From: Mycobacterium sp. Root265
GTDB lineage: Bacteria; Actinomycetota; Actinomycetes; Mycobacteriales; Mycobacteriaceae
Direction of reading: 5' to 3'
Length of the DNA: 64,000 nucleotides
Assembly: GCF_001428895.1 (NCBI RefSeq)
Contig: NZ_LMJA01000033.1
Coordinates: forward strand, 93,614-157,613
Shown: positions 9,104 through 19,976 of the stretch, piece by piece
How the letters are laid out: each line of letters starts with the position of its first letter
Position numbering within the stretch: the stretch's first letter is position 1
Notes under the pieces: model-generated
What the model saw: only the letters and a program-made list of their open reading frames with translations
Database searches by the model: none
Told to the model about the DNA's origin: nothing
Translations under genes and position numbers: made by a program

Positions 9104-10449
9104 GCCAGTAACAGGTCGACGGCTTTGGCCGCGCTCTGCACGGCGCTTTCCATGGTGGCCGACCAGTCGGTGGCGGTCCAGTCCCCGGCCAGCACCAGCG
9201 AGGGCACCGAGGTGCGTTGCGGTGGCCGCAGCGAATCGGTGCCGACGACCTGGGAGAAGGTGGCCCGCGGCATCTTGACCACCTGCGCCTCAAGCACTTT
9301 CGCCTGCGCGGCGGCCGGGTAGTAGCGGCGCAGCAAGGACAGCTGCTCCTCGACGATCTCGTCGTTGCTCTTGTGGATCTGCGCGTAGGCGCCGCTGGTG
9401 GTCAGGCAGTACAGCCATGACCGTTCGGTGCTGCGGCCGTGCATGATCTGCCGGTCGAAGACCTCGTCGATGACGCCGGTGCCGCCGATCAGGCCCTCGA
9501 AGGCGGACTCGGTGCCCAACGGCCGGTCCAGGTACAGGTTCGTACTGACGATGGGTGTGTAGCCCAGTTTGTCTGCCGCGGCGTAGATTTCCGGGTGTTC
9601 GGGCAGATCGTCGAGCAGGCCGGCGATACTGCCGTTCGGTACCGCGCACACCACGGCGTCCGCGGGGATCTCGGTGCCGTCGGCCAGCAGCACACCGGTC
9701 ACCCGGCCATCGCTGATGACGATGCGCCGCGCCACCGCCCGGTAGCGCACGTCGACGCCGTGCTCCTCGAACACCTTCAGGGCCCCGTCGATGTAGAGGG
9801 TGTCCAGGTCGACGGTGGGGTAACCGATGGTGACCGGGGTGCGGTGTTTGATGCCGAGCCGGATACCGGTGCCGAGCACGTTCGCGAAGACCTTCGCCGA
9901 CTCCTGCGCGACCGGTTCGGCGGCGATTCCCAGAGCCAGCCAGTCCCACAACGCTTCCCGCGCCGGCGCGGGCATCCCGACCCGGTCGAACCACTGCTCG
10001 GTGGAGATGTCGGCGAGGTCGGCCGGTGGCCGCAGCGCCTGCCACCCCAGCAGCATGGTGGCCCGCGCGGCGCGCAGCCGGTCTGGCCAGCTCGCATCCG
10101 GGTGCACGCCGAACAGGGTGCGGATCGCGCCGATTCCGGTGGTGTGCATGGTGACCTTGCGCCCGTCGGGCCAGCGCAGCGTGGAGGATTTCGGGAACGC
10201 GATGTGTTCGCGGGTGCCGACGCTGGTCAGATACCGGTAGAGGTGCTGATATCCGCTGGCGATGACGTGCTGGCCGTTGTCGGGAATATCGTCGACGGCC
10301 TCGGCGCGCATCGCATGGGTACGGCCGCCCAGGCTGCCGCGCCGTTCCAGCAGTGTCACGGTGCGGCCGGCTTCGGCCAGCCAGACCGCCGAGGCCAGCC
10401 CGGCCAGCCCGCCGCCGATGACCACGAAGCGCCGCGCGTCGTCTCCCAT
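9100..10449 (-). CDS. FAD-dependent oxidoreductase, HpnE/phytoene-desaturase-like
   Basis: The 449-residue protein has an N-terminal Rossmann FAD motif VVIGGGLAGLASAVWLAEAG and the RGSLGGRTHA second motif of the amine-oxidase/phytoene-desaturase superfamily. The C-terminal LVLAGDWTATDWSATMESAV is the FAD-closing motif seen in hydroxysqualene dehydroxylase (HpnE)-like and carotenoid desaturase-like proteins. I see no squalene or carotenoid genes beside it, so the substrate is open. It is first in the operon with the TetR gene and may be derepressed by that regulator's ligand. Confidence 0.75.
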   Translation of the reverse strand: MGDDARRFVVIGGGLAGLASAVWLAEAGRTVTLLERRGSLGGRTHAMRAEAVDDIPDNGQHVIASGYQHLYRYLTSVGTREHIAFPKSSTLRWPDGRKVTMHTTGIGAIRTLFGVHPDASWPDRLRAARATMLLGWQALRPPADLADISTEQWFDRVGMPAPAREALWDWLALGIAAEPVAQESAKVFANVLGTGIRLGIKHRTPVTIGYPTVDLDTLYIDGALKVFEEHGVDVRYRAVARRIVISDGRVTGVLLADGTEIPADAVVCAVPNGSIAGLLDDLPEHPEIYAAADKLGYTPIVSTNLYLDRPLGTESAFEGLIGGTGVIDEVFDRQIMHGRSTERSWLYCLTTSGAYAQIHKSNDEIVEEQLSLLRRYYPAAAQAKVLEAQVVKMPRATFSQVVGTDSLRPPQRTSVPSLVLAGDWTATDWSATMESAVQSAAKAVDLLLA

Positions 10450-10461
10450 CCGACGACCATA

Positions 10462-10478
10462 ACTTACATTTTGTTAGT
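10462..10478. promoter_or_regulatory. Candidate TetR operator ACTTACATTTTGTTAGT
   Basis: The arms ACTTACA and TGTTAGT around a 3-base centre match at six of seven pairs. The site lies 12 bases upstream of the oxidoreductase start and ends at the neighbouring stop codon, the usual place for autoregulation of an oxidoreductase-tetR operon. Confidence 0.5.
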
Positions 10479-11818
10479 TACAAGAGGATGGTGCGGTCTG
10501 CGACCGGAGACCGGCCCTTGGCTGCCCGGTGGGCGGCCTCCAGCAGGCCGTCGCGGAACTGCGGATCCGCGATGGCGGCGAGCGCCTCGCCCCGCTCGCG
10601 GACCGTCAGGCCCTCCAGTTCGGCGGTGCCGTGTTCGGTGACGATCACGTCCACATGATGGCGCGGTGTGGTGATCACCGCTCCGGGTCCGAACCACGGC
10701 ACGATGCGCGAGCGCAGTTCACCGTCCTTCATGTACGTCGATGGCAGGCAGATGAGTGAGCGGTCGGACAGCTCGAGGCCGGCGCCGGCCACGAAATCTT
10801 CGGCCCCGCCGATGCCACTGAACTGACCGCCATTGATGGTGTCGGCGACCACCTGCCCGTGGATGTCGATGCCCAGCGCACCGTTGATGGTGACCATCCG
10901 GTCGTTCTCGGCGATCACCTCGGGGGCGTTCACCACCTCCACGGGCAGGAAGGCCACCTCCCGATTACCGTCCAGCCATTCGTAGAGTTCGGCCGACCCG
11001 AACGCGAAAGTCGTCACGCTGACGCCGTCGAACTGGCCCTTGTGGGCGTTGGCGATCTTGCCCGCCCGGTGCAGGCGCATGCAGCCGTCGGTGAACATCT
11101 CGCTGTGCAATCCGAATTCGCCGCCGTCCCCCTCGGCGAGCAGGGTGGCGATCTGGTTGGGAATGGAGCCGATGCCGGTCTGCAGGGTCACCCCCGACGG
11201 CATGTAAGCGACCGCGTTCTCGGCGATGGCCCGGTCGACATCGCTGGGCGGCGTGTCACCACCCGGCAGCGCGAGCGGCGCCTCCGAGGACCGCACCAGG
11301 ATGTCGATCTCGTCGACGTGCAGGGCGTGGCGGTGCTGATCGCCCATTCCGTAGGTGCGCGGGAACGCGTCGGAGGCCTCGACGATGAGCACCCGGTCGG
11401 GATCCGCTCCGGCGCGGCGCAATTCGTCGATGGTGCCGCCGGCGTGCAGCGACAGCGAGCACCAGCCGTCGGCGTCCGGCGGTGCCGTCACCGTGGTCAT
11501 CACCCGCGGTGACTGCCGCCGCAGCAGCGGTCCGAAGCGCCGGAAGTCGGCGGGCGTGAACTCGACGTCGGCGCCGCTGTCGCGCAGACCCCGGTCCAAC
11601 GGCCCGTAGAACCCGGACAGGTAGTGCACGCCCTTGCGGGTGAAGAGTTCGGTCATCACCGAGAGCAGCGCACCGTAGACCCGCAGATCGGTCCAGTCGT
11701 CGCGCTCGCCCAGCGCCGCCAGGAACGCCGGCGGCTGGCCGGGCCCCAGTGGAATTCCCAATGTGTCGGTCGCCTGCAGCCGCGCGGCGGCCTGCTCGGC
11801 GGTGAGCTCGATCGGCAT
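10478..11818 (-). CDS. Acetyl-CoA hydrolase/transferase family (CoA transferase)
   Basis: The 446-residue protein fits family I CoA transferases of the 4-hydroxybutyrate/acetate type, which move CoA between carboxylic acids through a glutamyl thioester. GIGSIPNQIATLLAE and GLHSEMFTDGCM are family motifs, and the C-terminal GGAEDFVAGAGLS-like and STYMKDGELRSRIVPWF blocks carry the CoA site. It stands alone between the oxidoreductase-tetR operon and the divergent MFS gene. The acyl substrate is not determinable. Confidence 0.82.
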   Translation of the reverse strand: MPIELTAEQAAARLQATDTLGIPLGPGQPPAFLAALGERDDWTDLRVYGALLSVMTELFTRKGVHYLSGFYGPLDRGLRDSGADVEFTPADFRRFGPLLRRQSPRVMTTVTAPPDADGWCSLSLHAGGTIDELRRAGADPDRVLIVEASDAFPRTYGMGDQHRHALHVDEIDILVRSSEAPLALPGGDTPPSDVDRAIAENAVAYMPSGVTLQTGIGSIPNQIATLLAEGDGGEFGLHSEMFTDGCMRLHRAGKIANAHKGQFDGVSVTTFAFGSAELYEWLDGNREVAFLPVEVVNAPEVIAENDRMVTINGALGIDIHGQVVADTINGGQFSGIGGAEDFVAGAGLELSDRSLICLPSTYMKDGELRSRIVPWFGPGAVITTPRHHVDVIVTEHGTAELEGLTVRERGEALAAIADPQFRDGLLEAAHRAAKGRSPVADRTILL

Positions 11819-11879
11819 GTGTCCGACGCTACCGCACTACCGTGTCGAAATGCCGCCAGCAATCAGATCATCGGCTGCC

Positions 11880-11885
11880 TAGCGT
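11880..11885 (+). promoter_or_regulatory. -10 box TAGCGT for leaderless MFS mRNA
   Basis: TAGCGT is seven bases before GTG 11893, without a ribosome binding site between, and decides this start over the ATG at 11842. Confidence 0.4.
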
Positions 11886-11892
11886 CGGACCT

Positions 11893-13074
11893 GTGCAAAC
11901 ACGAGTCCTGTCAACAGAATCCACCACCGTTCTGAGCGCGAAGACGATAACCTTCATGGCCGTTGCCGCCGCGGTGGGCACAGCGACCATCTATCCGCTG
12001 CAGCCGGCAATCGCCGATGTCGCCCGCGACGTCGATACGCCCGTCGCAACGGCCGGAGCCGCGCTGGCATGCGGGCCGGTCGGTTACCTCCTCGGCCTGG
12101 CCACCCTGGTGCCACTCGTGGATCGATACTCCCCGAAACACCTTCTGGCGGTGCAGTTCGCGGTGCTCAGCATTGCCCTCGGTATCAACGCGACGGCCAC
12201 CACACCGTGGCTGCTCGGCTTGGCGGTCGGCGTGATCGGCGCAACGTCGACGGTCGGGGCCCAATTGAGTTCGATCGCCGGACGCTTCGCCACCATGCGT
12301 CGACGCGCCACCACGCTGGGCATCGTCACGGCGGGGATCTCGGCAGGCATCCTCGGCGGCCGAGTCATGGGCGGCTGGCTATCCGACCAGATCGGCTGGA
12401 GAGCAATGCTTCTGATTGTCGCCACAGTGTGCGCGGTAATGGCCGGACTGGCGCTGCTCGCCCTTCCGGGAGACCGCGGCCACATCCGTCCCGGTTACCT
12501 TGACGCGTTACGGGCACTGCCTGGCCTCTACCGACGGCATCCCGTGTTGCGGTGGGCCGCCGGTCGCGGCGCACTGTGGTTCTTCGCGTTCTGCACGGTG
12601 TGGTCCGGGGTGGCGGTCGCTTTGGCACAACCACCGTTCGGGTACTCCGCCGATACGATCGGACTCTTCGCGCTGGCCGGCCTGCTCGGTATTGCCACCA
12701 CTTGGGTGGCCGGGGCGTTGACCGACCGCGTCGGGGCGCGCACTGTCATCCTGATCGGACTGGCCGTGGCCGCGGGCTCAGCCGCCGTGTTGGCGCCGAC
12801 GCTGCACAGCACCGTCGTGACGCTGATCTGCCTCGCACTCTTCGATGCCGGCCTGTTCGCGGCCCAAGTTGCCAATCAGAGCACGGTGCTGGCCATCGAA
12901 CCCGATGCGCCCGCCCGGTTCAACGGTGCCTACATGGTGGTGTACTTCGTTGGTGGCAGCCTGGGCACCGCGTTCGGCGCCGCGGCGGTCGGCTGGTTCG
13001 GCTGGCCGGCCACCGCCGTGTGCGCCGCAGTGGCGATCGGCGGGGCGGCGGCGACCACCTTCAGAGCTCCTTGA
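11893..13074 (+). CDS. MFS transporter, probable drug/metabolite exporter
   Basis: The 393-residue protein has the even spread of about 12 hydrophobic helices of the major facilitator superfamily, with the loop 2-3 region VDRYSPKHLL and loop 8-9 region GALTDRVGARTV. It resembles proton-driven DHA1-type exporters (YbcL/YgaY-like). The GTG start follows a -10 box and leaves a short cytosolic N-terminus. The substrate is unknown; neighbours give no clue. It overlaps the convergent gene by 14 bases. Confidence 0.82.
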   Translation: MQTRVLSTESTTVLSAKTITFMAVAAAVGTATIYPLQPAIADVARDVDTPVATAGAALACGPVGYLLGLATLVPLVDRYSPKHLLAVQFAVLSIALGINATATTPWLLGLAVGVIGATSTVGAQLSSIAGRFATMRRRATTLGIVTAGISAGILGGRVMGGWLSDQIGWRAMLLIVATVCAVMAGLALLALPGDRGHIRPGYLDALRALPGLYRRHPVLRWAAGRGALWFFAFCTVWSGVAVALAQPPFGYSADTIGLFALAGLLGIATTWVAGALTDRVGARTVILIGLAVAAGSAAVLAPTLHSTVVTLICLALFDAGLFAAQVANQSTVLAIEPDAPARFNGAYMVVYFVGGSLGTAFGAAAVGWFGWPATAVCAAVAIGGAAATTFRAP

Positions 13075-14266
13075 TCCCCCACGGGGAGCCGTAGGCCGTC
13101 AGCAGTTCCAGAAACGGCACCGCGTCGAAGGCCTCCGGCCCGAGCACCCCGGCCCCGCTCCAGCTTCCGTTGGCCAGAAGTTCGAGCGCCACAACGGGAT
13201 TGACCGCGGTCTGCCACACCACGCACTGGTGCCCGTACTCGGCCATCGACCATTCGTTGTCGACCACGTGGTACAGGTAGGTCGACCGCGGCTGCCCGTC
13301 CTTGCCGGTGCCGGTCACCCACAGACCGGCACAGGTCTTGCCCGTCATCCTCGGACCCAGGGTGGCCGGATTGGGCAGGCAGGCCGCCACCACATCGCGC
13401 GGGCTCACCTCGACGCCGCCGACCTTCACTTTCTCGGTGCGGTCCAGTCCCAGCTTGTGCAGTGTCTTGAGGACGTCGATGAACTCCTCACCCAGTCCGT
13501 ACTTGAAGGTGGCCCGCTTGCAGTCCACCCAGCGCGGCATCAACAGCACCTCTTCGTGCTCGACGTTCACGCACTCCACCGGCCCGATACCGTCCGGGAA
13601 GTCGAAAACCTCGGGTTCGCTGAAGGGTTCGGTGACGAACCAGCCGCGGTCGGCCTCCCAGATCACCGGCGGGTTGAGGCATTCCTCGATGGTCGTCCAG
13701 ATCGAGAACGACGGCGCGAACTCGTAGCCGTCGACGGTGAGGTTGGACCCGTCGCGGGTGCCGAGTTCGTCGATCTCGCCGAACAGGTGATCGGCGGCGT
13801 ACCGGGCGAACACGTCCGACAGCCCGGGTTCCACGCCGATACCGACCAGCGCGAGCCGTCCGGCGGCCTCCCACTGTTTCTCCACGGCGAACTGCTCGTC
13901 GCCCAGTTTCACGCCGGTCAGCTCGTAGGGCTTGTCGGGGTGGCGCACCGACAGGCTCATCGCCATGTCGAGGTAGTCGGCACCGCCGGCGAGGGCGCCG
14001 TCGAAGATCGGCATCACGAACCGGGGGTCGACGGCGTTCATCACGTGGGTGATGCCGTGTTCGCGGACGAGGGCCGCGACGGCATCGGCCGAGGTGGCGT
14101 CCACCTGGGCGGCGGTGAAACGGGTGTCGCCGACGGCAGCGGCCGCCTGCTCGGCACGGGCGCCGTCGTAGTCGGCCACCACGATCCGCTCGAAGAACTC
14201 GCGTCGCGCCGCAATCGCGCAGAACGCCGAACCGACACCGCCGGCACCCACAAGAAGAATCCGCAT
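13061..14266 (-). CDS. Saccharopine dehydrogenase-family oxidoreductase
   Basis: The 401-residue protein begins MRILLVGAGGVGSAFCAIAA, a Rossmann NAD(P) motif, followed by the saccharopine-dehydrogenase/Lys9 layout with YLDMAMS and the GVEPGLSDVFARYAA block. The family includes lysine-pathway and polyamine enzymes (carboxynorspermidine synthase); I cannot decide between them. The ATG follows a TAGGGT -10 box by six bases, suggesting a leaderless transcript. There are no lysine or polyamine genes adjacent. Confidence 0.82.
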   Translation of the reverse strand: MRILLVGAGGVGSAFCAIAARREFFERIVVADYDGARAEQAAAAVGDTRFTAAQVDATSADAVAALVREHGITHVMNAVDPRFVMPIFDGALAGGADYLDMAMSLSVRHPDKPYELTGVKLGDEQFAVEKQWEAAGRLALVGIGVEPGLSDVFARYAADHLFGEIDELGTRDGSNLTVDGYEFAPSFSIWTTIEECLNPPVIWEADRGWFVTEPFSEPEVFDFPDGIGPVECVNVEHEEVLLMPRWVDCKRATFKYGLGEEFIDVLKTLHKLGLDRTEKVKVGGVEVSPRDVVAACLPNPATLGPRMTGKTCAGLWVTGTGKDGQPRSTYLYHVVDNEWSMAEYGHQCVVWQTAVNPVVALELLANGSWSGAGVLGPEAFDAVPFLELLTAYGSPWGIKEL

Positions 14267-14272
14267 GGGCCC

Positions 14273-14278
14273 ACCCTA
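14273..14278 (-). promoter_or_regulatory. -10 box TAGGGT for saccharopine-dehydrogenase-like gene
   Basis: On the minus strand TAGGGT is six bases before the ATG at 14266, in line with a leaderless start. Confidence 0.4.
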
Positions 14279-14332
14279 GTGCGGAATCACCGCTGATTCG
14301 CCGATGTTACGACGAAATACACCCCAAAATGC

Positions 14333-15586
14333 TCATAAGTCGACTGAAAGCGTAGCGAGACCGCGCAGGGTGACATTCGGCTTGTACGCCGGATCGCCGG
14401 CCGACCGCGCCCGCAGGAATCGCGCGGTGAGCTTGGAGAGCGCCACCCTGGCCTCCAGCCGGGCCAGCGGCGCACCCAGACAGAAGTGCGGGCCGAGCCC
14501 GAAGGACAGATGCCGCGTCGCGTCCCGTCCCGGCCGGAACACATCCGGTGCGTCGTACATGGCGGGATCGCGCTGGGCGGCCGCGAGCAGCAGCAACATG
14601 GTGTCGCCCGCGGCAATGTCGATATCGCCGATGCGCATGTCCGCCCCGGCGATCCGCATCACCAGCTGCACCGGCGGATCGAACCGCAACGTCTCCTCCA
14701 CGATCGCGCCCGCCAGTTCGGGATCGGCCGCCAGGGCCGACCAGTGCGCCGGCGTGCGCAACATCTCCTGTGCCGCATTGGCAATCAGGTTGACCGTCGT
14801 CTCGTGACCGGCGATGAGCAGCAGGTTGCAGGTCGCCACGATCTCGTCCGCGGTCAGCTGGTCGCCGCCCTCTTCGGCGGCGATCAGCGCCGAGATCAGA
14901 TCCTCCTGCGGGTCCGCGCGCCGCTGCTCGACCAGTTCACCCAGGTACTCGCGCAGCCACGCGCCGGCCTCGAGGCGGGCGTCGGCCTCGGGGTCGGGAG
15001 CACCGGTGATCGACATGATCGGGTCCAGCGCCTGCGCCACGAGTGCCGCGGCACTGCTGAACTGTGATTCGTCCTCGACCGGAACACCGAGCAGCCGGCA
15101 GATCACGGCCACCGGCAGCGGGTAGGCCAGATCGGAGATGAGGTCGGCCGAGCCGGCGTCGGCCATTGGGTCCAGCAGGCTGTCGACCATTGCGGCGATC
15201 TCGGGTTCCAGCGCCCGCACCACCCGCGGCGCGAATGCCTGCTGCGCCAGCTTGCGCAGCCTGGTGTGATCCGGCGGGTCCAGGAACAAAAAGCCGGGCG
15301 TGTTCCCCCGTGGGGGCATCGCGCCGGACGCCAGATGGCGTTGCACGACAGAGGATTTCATGCTGTCGCTGCACGAATCGGGATGCCGGAGCACCTCATC
15401 GCAGTCGGCGAAGGACGAGAACACCGTCATGTTGGATTCCGGCATGAGCAGCGGTCCGAGTTCGCGGATCTGCGCGAACAGCGGATAGGGGTTCGCCCGG
15501 TTGGCGGGGTCGAGCATCTGGAACAGCAGCATCTGCGGGTCCGCAGTGCCATCCCCCGTCGCTTCGCTCGCCCCGTCCTTTGTCAT
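14333..15586 (-). CDS. Cytochrome P450
   Basis: The 417-residue protein is a soluble bacterial class I P450. The I-helix oxygen-activation motif is AGHETT, the K-helix ExxR is ETLR, and the heme loop is FGLGPHFCLGAP with the heme-ligating cysteine at C369. The start at 15586 is chosen because TACAAT lies six bases upstream; a longer reading frame extends meaninglessly into tgt. No ferredoxin or reductase gene is adjacent, so redox partners come from elsewhere. The CYP family and substrate cannot be assigned from sequence alone. Confidence 0.92.
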   Translation of the reverse strand: MTKDGASEATGDGTADPQMLLFQMLDPANRANPYPLFAQIRELGPLLMPESNMTVFSSFADCDEVLRHPDSCSDSMKSSVVQRHLASGAMPPRGNTPGFLFLDPPDHTRLRKLAQQAFAPRVVRALEPEIAAMVDSLLDPMADAGSADLISDLAYPLPVAVICRLLGVPVEDESQFSSAAALVAQALDPIMSITGAPDPEADARLEAGAWLREYLGELVEQRRADPQEDLISALIAAEEGGDQLTADEIVATCNLLLIAGHETTVNLIANAAQEMLRTPAHWSALAADPELAGAIVEETLRFDPPVQLVMRIAGADMRIGDIDIAAGDTMLLLLAAAQRDPAMYDAPDVFRPGRDATRHLSFGLGPHFCLGAPLARLEARVALSKLTARFLRARSAGDPAYKPNVTLRGLATLSVDL

Positions 15587-15592
15587 GCCGTT

Positions 15593-15598
15593 ATTGTA
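15593..15598 (-). promoter_or_regulatory. -10 box TACAAT for leaderless P450 mRNA
   Basis: TACAAT on the minus strand is a near-consensus -10 element, six bases from the P450 ATG and just before the end of tgt, so the P450 can be expressed independently of tgt. Confidence 0.5.
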
Positions 15599-15605
15599 CA
15601 AATGT

Positions 15606-17336
<1,731 letters not shown>

Positions 17337-17453
17337 TCTGTCGCGGTCAGACAAGATTTTCGCGCAATCTGATGATTATGCGTCCGGCGGCGCACATACT
17401 GCTGAGGTTCATCCGGCGATCTTGATTGGTCGCACAACCTAAGGAGATCAGTG

Positions 17454-17966
17454 GTGAAGCGTGGCTTCGTAGTTGCCGTGAGTGGTGCGGCTCTCCTCAT
17501 CGCCGGCTTGTCCGGCTGTTCCTCGGACGACAAGTCCTCTTCTGCAACCAGCGCCTCGGAGACGAGCGCTGCCGCATCCTCGGCCTCGGAGACGTCGGCC
17601 GCCGAATCGCCCACCGCCGCCACCGGGTCGGGCACCACCAGGGTCGTCATCGACGGCCAGGAGAAGACCGTCAACGGCAGCATCGTGTGCGCCGCCATGG
17701 GCGGCAACGTGAACATCGCCATCGGTGAGGCCACCACCGGCATCGCCGCCGTCGTCAGCGAGGGCGACGCCCCCACCGTCACCTCCATCGGCCTGGGCAA
17801 CGTCAACGGTGTGACCCTCGGCTACGCCGCCGGCGCGGGTGGCGAGGCGAAGGCCGAAAAGGACGGCAACACCTACAAGATCACCGGCACCGCCACCGGT
17901 ATCGACATGGCCAACCCGATGACACCGGTGAACAAGCCGTTCGAGATCGAGGTCACCTGCCCCTGA
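17454..17966 (+). CDS. lpqH: 19-kDa lipoprotein antigen LpqH
   Basis: The 170-residue protein opens [21 protein letters not shown] and C22 follows in a perfect LSGC lipobox, closely recalling M. tuberculosis LpqH. A Ser/Thr/Ala-rich segment at about 23-62 is the region glycosylated in LpqH. The domain contains IVCAAMGG and ends EVTCP, giving the expected cysteine pair. GTG 17454 is used, with AAGGAG about eight bases upstream; GTG 17451 is possible. Confidence 0.88.
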   Translation: MKRGFVVAVSGAALLIAGLSGCSSDDKSSSATSASETSAAASSASETSAAESPTAATGSGTTRVVIDGQEKTVNGSIVCAAMGGNVNIAIGEATTGIAAVVSEGDAPTVTSIGLGNVNGVTLGYAAGAGGEAKAEKDGNTYKITGTATGIDMANPMTPVNKPFEIEVTCP

Positions 17967-18023
17967 TCGGGCAGCAGACGAGCGGCGGCGGCATCCTTGT
18001 CCGGGGGTGCCGCCGTTCTCGTG

Positions 18024-18377
18024 TCAGCCGGTGTACCCGGCAGCCGATTCGCGCAGCTGCCAGATCTGCGCCGGGCACAGCTCGTTGATCGCCTGATTGA
18101 CCAGGTACCCGGCCTGGTAGTAGTCGGTGGTGTGGAAATCGACCTTGAGCTGGTCGACCAACTGCGGGTAGGGCATTTTGGCCGCGACCCGGTCGCAGAT
18201 CGTCTGGCCGTAGGCGATCGCCACATCACCGTTGGGGAAGTTGTACCCGGGCCGCACGTGCACGTTGACCAGATATGCCACCACATCGGCTCCCGCCGCC
18301 GGGGCTGCCGTCGTGGCAATTCCGCCGAAGCCCGCCGCGACCGCGGCCGCCGCGACAATTCCCCGTAAGACCTTCAT
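18024..18377 (-). CDS. DUF732 secreted protein
   Basis: The 117-residue protein has a signal peptide of about 30 residues ending AAPAAGA and a mature domain with the DUF732 pattern: an early YL/F segment, a central G.T.C motif (YGQTICDRV) and a C-terminal cysteine (ELCP). The two cysteines likely form a disulfide. DUF732 proteins are frequent in mycobacteria and without known function. The start at 18377 removes a non-signal-like extension. Confidence 0.78.
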   Translation of the reverse strand: MKVLRGIVAAAAVAAGFGGIATTAAPAAGADVVAYLVNVHVRPGYNFPNGDVAIAYGQTICDRVAAKMPYPQLVDQLKVDFHTTDYYQAGYLVNQAINELCPAQIWQLRESAAGYTG

Positions 18378-18473
18378 GCGGGCTGACTCTAATCGCCCGC
18401 GGATGCGAACGCGGCAAATCTCCTCTGCGAGCTGTAATACCGGGGTACGGTCCTGTTCGTCGAGGGGGCACAC

Positions 18474-19784
18474 ATGGCCGGATCACGGTTCAGAACACTC
18501 ACGACGGCCTTGTTCGCCGTCGTGGTTTCGATCGCGCTGGTCTGCGGTCAGGCCATCGGGGTCAGCGGATTCCGCCCGCTGGTCGGGCTGGTCAGCACCG
18601 TCATCGGGATCGGCGGCAGCAGCGACCCGCTGTCGGAGCGACTGCCGGCCAAGCTCAGCAACACCGTCGTCCCGGTCGGCGACAGCTATATCGCCACCGA
18701 GTATCCGGCGTCGCTGAACCTCGACCGCAGTCTGCGCGTCGGCATGCCGGTCTTGCACCAGAACTTGCTCACCACCTCGGGCAAGGTGCTCGTCGCCGGA
18801 TACTCGCTGGGCGCCCTGCTCGTCGAACAGCTCAAGCGGGACGTGGTGGCCTCGGCGAATCCGCCCGAGCAGGACATCAGCTTCCTGCAGATCGCCACCC
18901 CGTTCGTGCCGAACGGCGGCATCTTCGGGCGGTTCCCCGGGCTGTCCATCCCCAACGTGGTGTCCGCGATGGGGCCGGGACAACCCTCGCAGTACAACAC
19001 CACCTACATCGTCAACGAGTACGACCTGTGGGGTGACTTTCCGGCCTACTTCAATCCGGTGGCGATCCTGAACGCCGTGCTGGGACACGAGTACGCGCAC
19101 GTCGACAAGTGGTACGACGCGGTGGACCCGACCGACCCGGCCAACCACGTGAAAACCGTGACCGACCTCGTCACCGGCGGCACCGACACCTACATCTTGG
19201 TGCCGGCGTCGCGTCTGCCGCTGCTCGGCCCGCTGCGCGACATCGCCTACCACCTGGGTGTGTCGGTCCCGGCGGAGCGACTGCTGGGTCTCGTCGAGCC
19301 GCTGCTGCGGGTCATCATCGACATGGGCTACACCGACCGGCTGAACCTGAACCCCGAAGTGCGCACACCTTTCTCGCTGTTCACCCCGCCGCACAAGATC
19401 ATCGAAGCACTGAACGCGGTACCCGGAGCGGTACGTGAAGGCCTGGAGAACCTGCTGGGCGTCAAGCGCCACCCGGTCACACCTGCGATGGCGCCGGCCG
19501 CCACCGGTGCGGCCACCACGCAAACGGCAACCTCAGCAACGACGCCCGAGCCCGACGTGGACGTCGAAACCACCCTCGGGGATGAGGCGTCCTCCGACGA
19601 CGACGACGAACTGGAGACGTCGCCGACGGTCAAGAAGAGCCCCGGCGCCCCCGTCGTCACCCTGCGCGACGGACCGCGAAGTGCGTTCGGCGGCAACCGG
19701 ACCGGACCCAAGACCGCGCAGTCACCGGCCCGGTCGGAGAAGCCCGGTCAGGACAGCCGCGACCGCGGTGCAGCGGCGGCCTGA
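18474..19784 (+). CDS. PE-PPE domain serine esterase without PE or PPE head
   Basis: The 436-residue protein has an N-terminal hydrophobic signal or anchor (about 9-32) followed directly by a PE-PPE (PF08237-type) alpha/beta-hydrolase domain. The nucleophile is S111 in AGYSLGALL; GHEYAHVDKWYD probably contributes later active-site residues. The last 110 residues are a low-complexity Thr/Ala/Asp-rich tail with a run of four Asp. In mycobacteria this domain is often fused to PE or PPE modules for type VII secretion; here a Sec-type signal seems to replace them. The substrate is unknown. Confidence 0.82.
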   Translation: MAGSRFRTLTTALFAVVVSIALVCGQAIGVSGFRPLVGLVSTVIGIGGSSDPLSERLPAKLSNTVVPVGDSYIATEYPASLNLDRSLRVGMPVLHQNLLTTSGKVLVAGYSLGALLVEQLKRDVVASANPPEQDISFLQIATPFVPNGGIFGRFPGLSIPNVVSAMGPGQPSQYNTTYIVNEYDLWGDFPAYFNPVAILNAVLGHEYAHVDKWYDAVDPTDPANHVKTVTDLVTGGTDTYILVPASRLPLLGPLRDIAYHLGVSVPAERLLGLVEPLLRVIIDMGYTDRLNLNPEVRTPFSLFTPPHKIIEALNAVPGAVREGLENLLGVKRHPVTPAMAPAATGAATTQTATSATTPEPDVDVETTLGDEASSDDDDELETSPTVKKSPGAPVVTLRDGPRSAFGGNRTGPKTAQSPARSEKPGQDSRDRGAAAA

Positions 19785-19879
19785 CGCCGCTGGCGGCGCC
19801 GCAGCCGGGCCAGCAACACCCGGCGGTGCACCTCGAACGACAACGACAGCGGGTCACGCCATGTCACGTTGCTACCCAT
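19748..19879 (-). CDS. Possible small basic protein (43 aa)
   Basis: This minus-strand frame encodes a short Arg-rich peptide containing FEVHRRVLLARLRRRQRR. Its codons are GC-rich at third positions like real genes. It overlaps the end of the PE-PPE gene tail to tail by 37 bases. There is no clear ribosome binding site, so it may be chance. Confidence 0.3.
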   Translation of the reverse strand: MGSNVTWRDPLSLSFEVHRRVLLARLRRRQRRQAAAAPRSRLS

Positions 19880-19976
19880 AGTTTCCCAACTGTCGCACAC
19901 GTCACGCGCCAACGCAGTTGACGCGCCCCGTGTTTGACCAATGTCACCGACGAAAAGAACTGCTGGTGAACGGGTT

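Noticed and set aside
12845-14296. 483-codon open frame on the plus strand
   Set aside because: It lies opposite the saccharopine-dehydrogenase-like gene, which has clear motifs.
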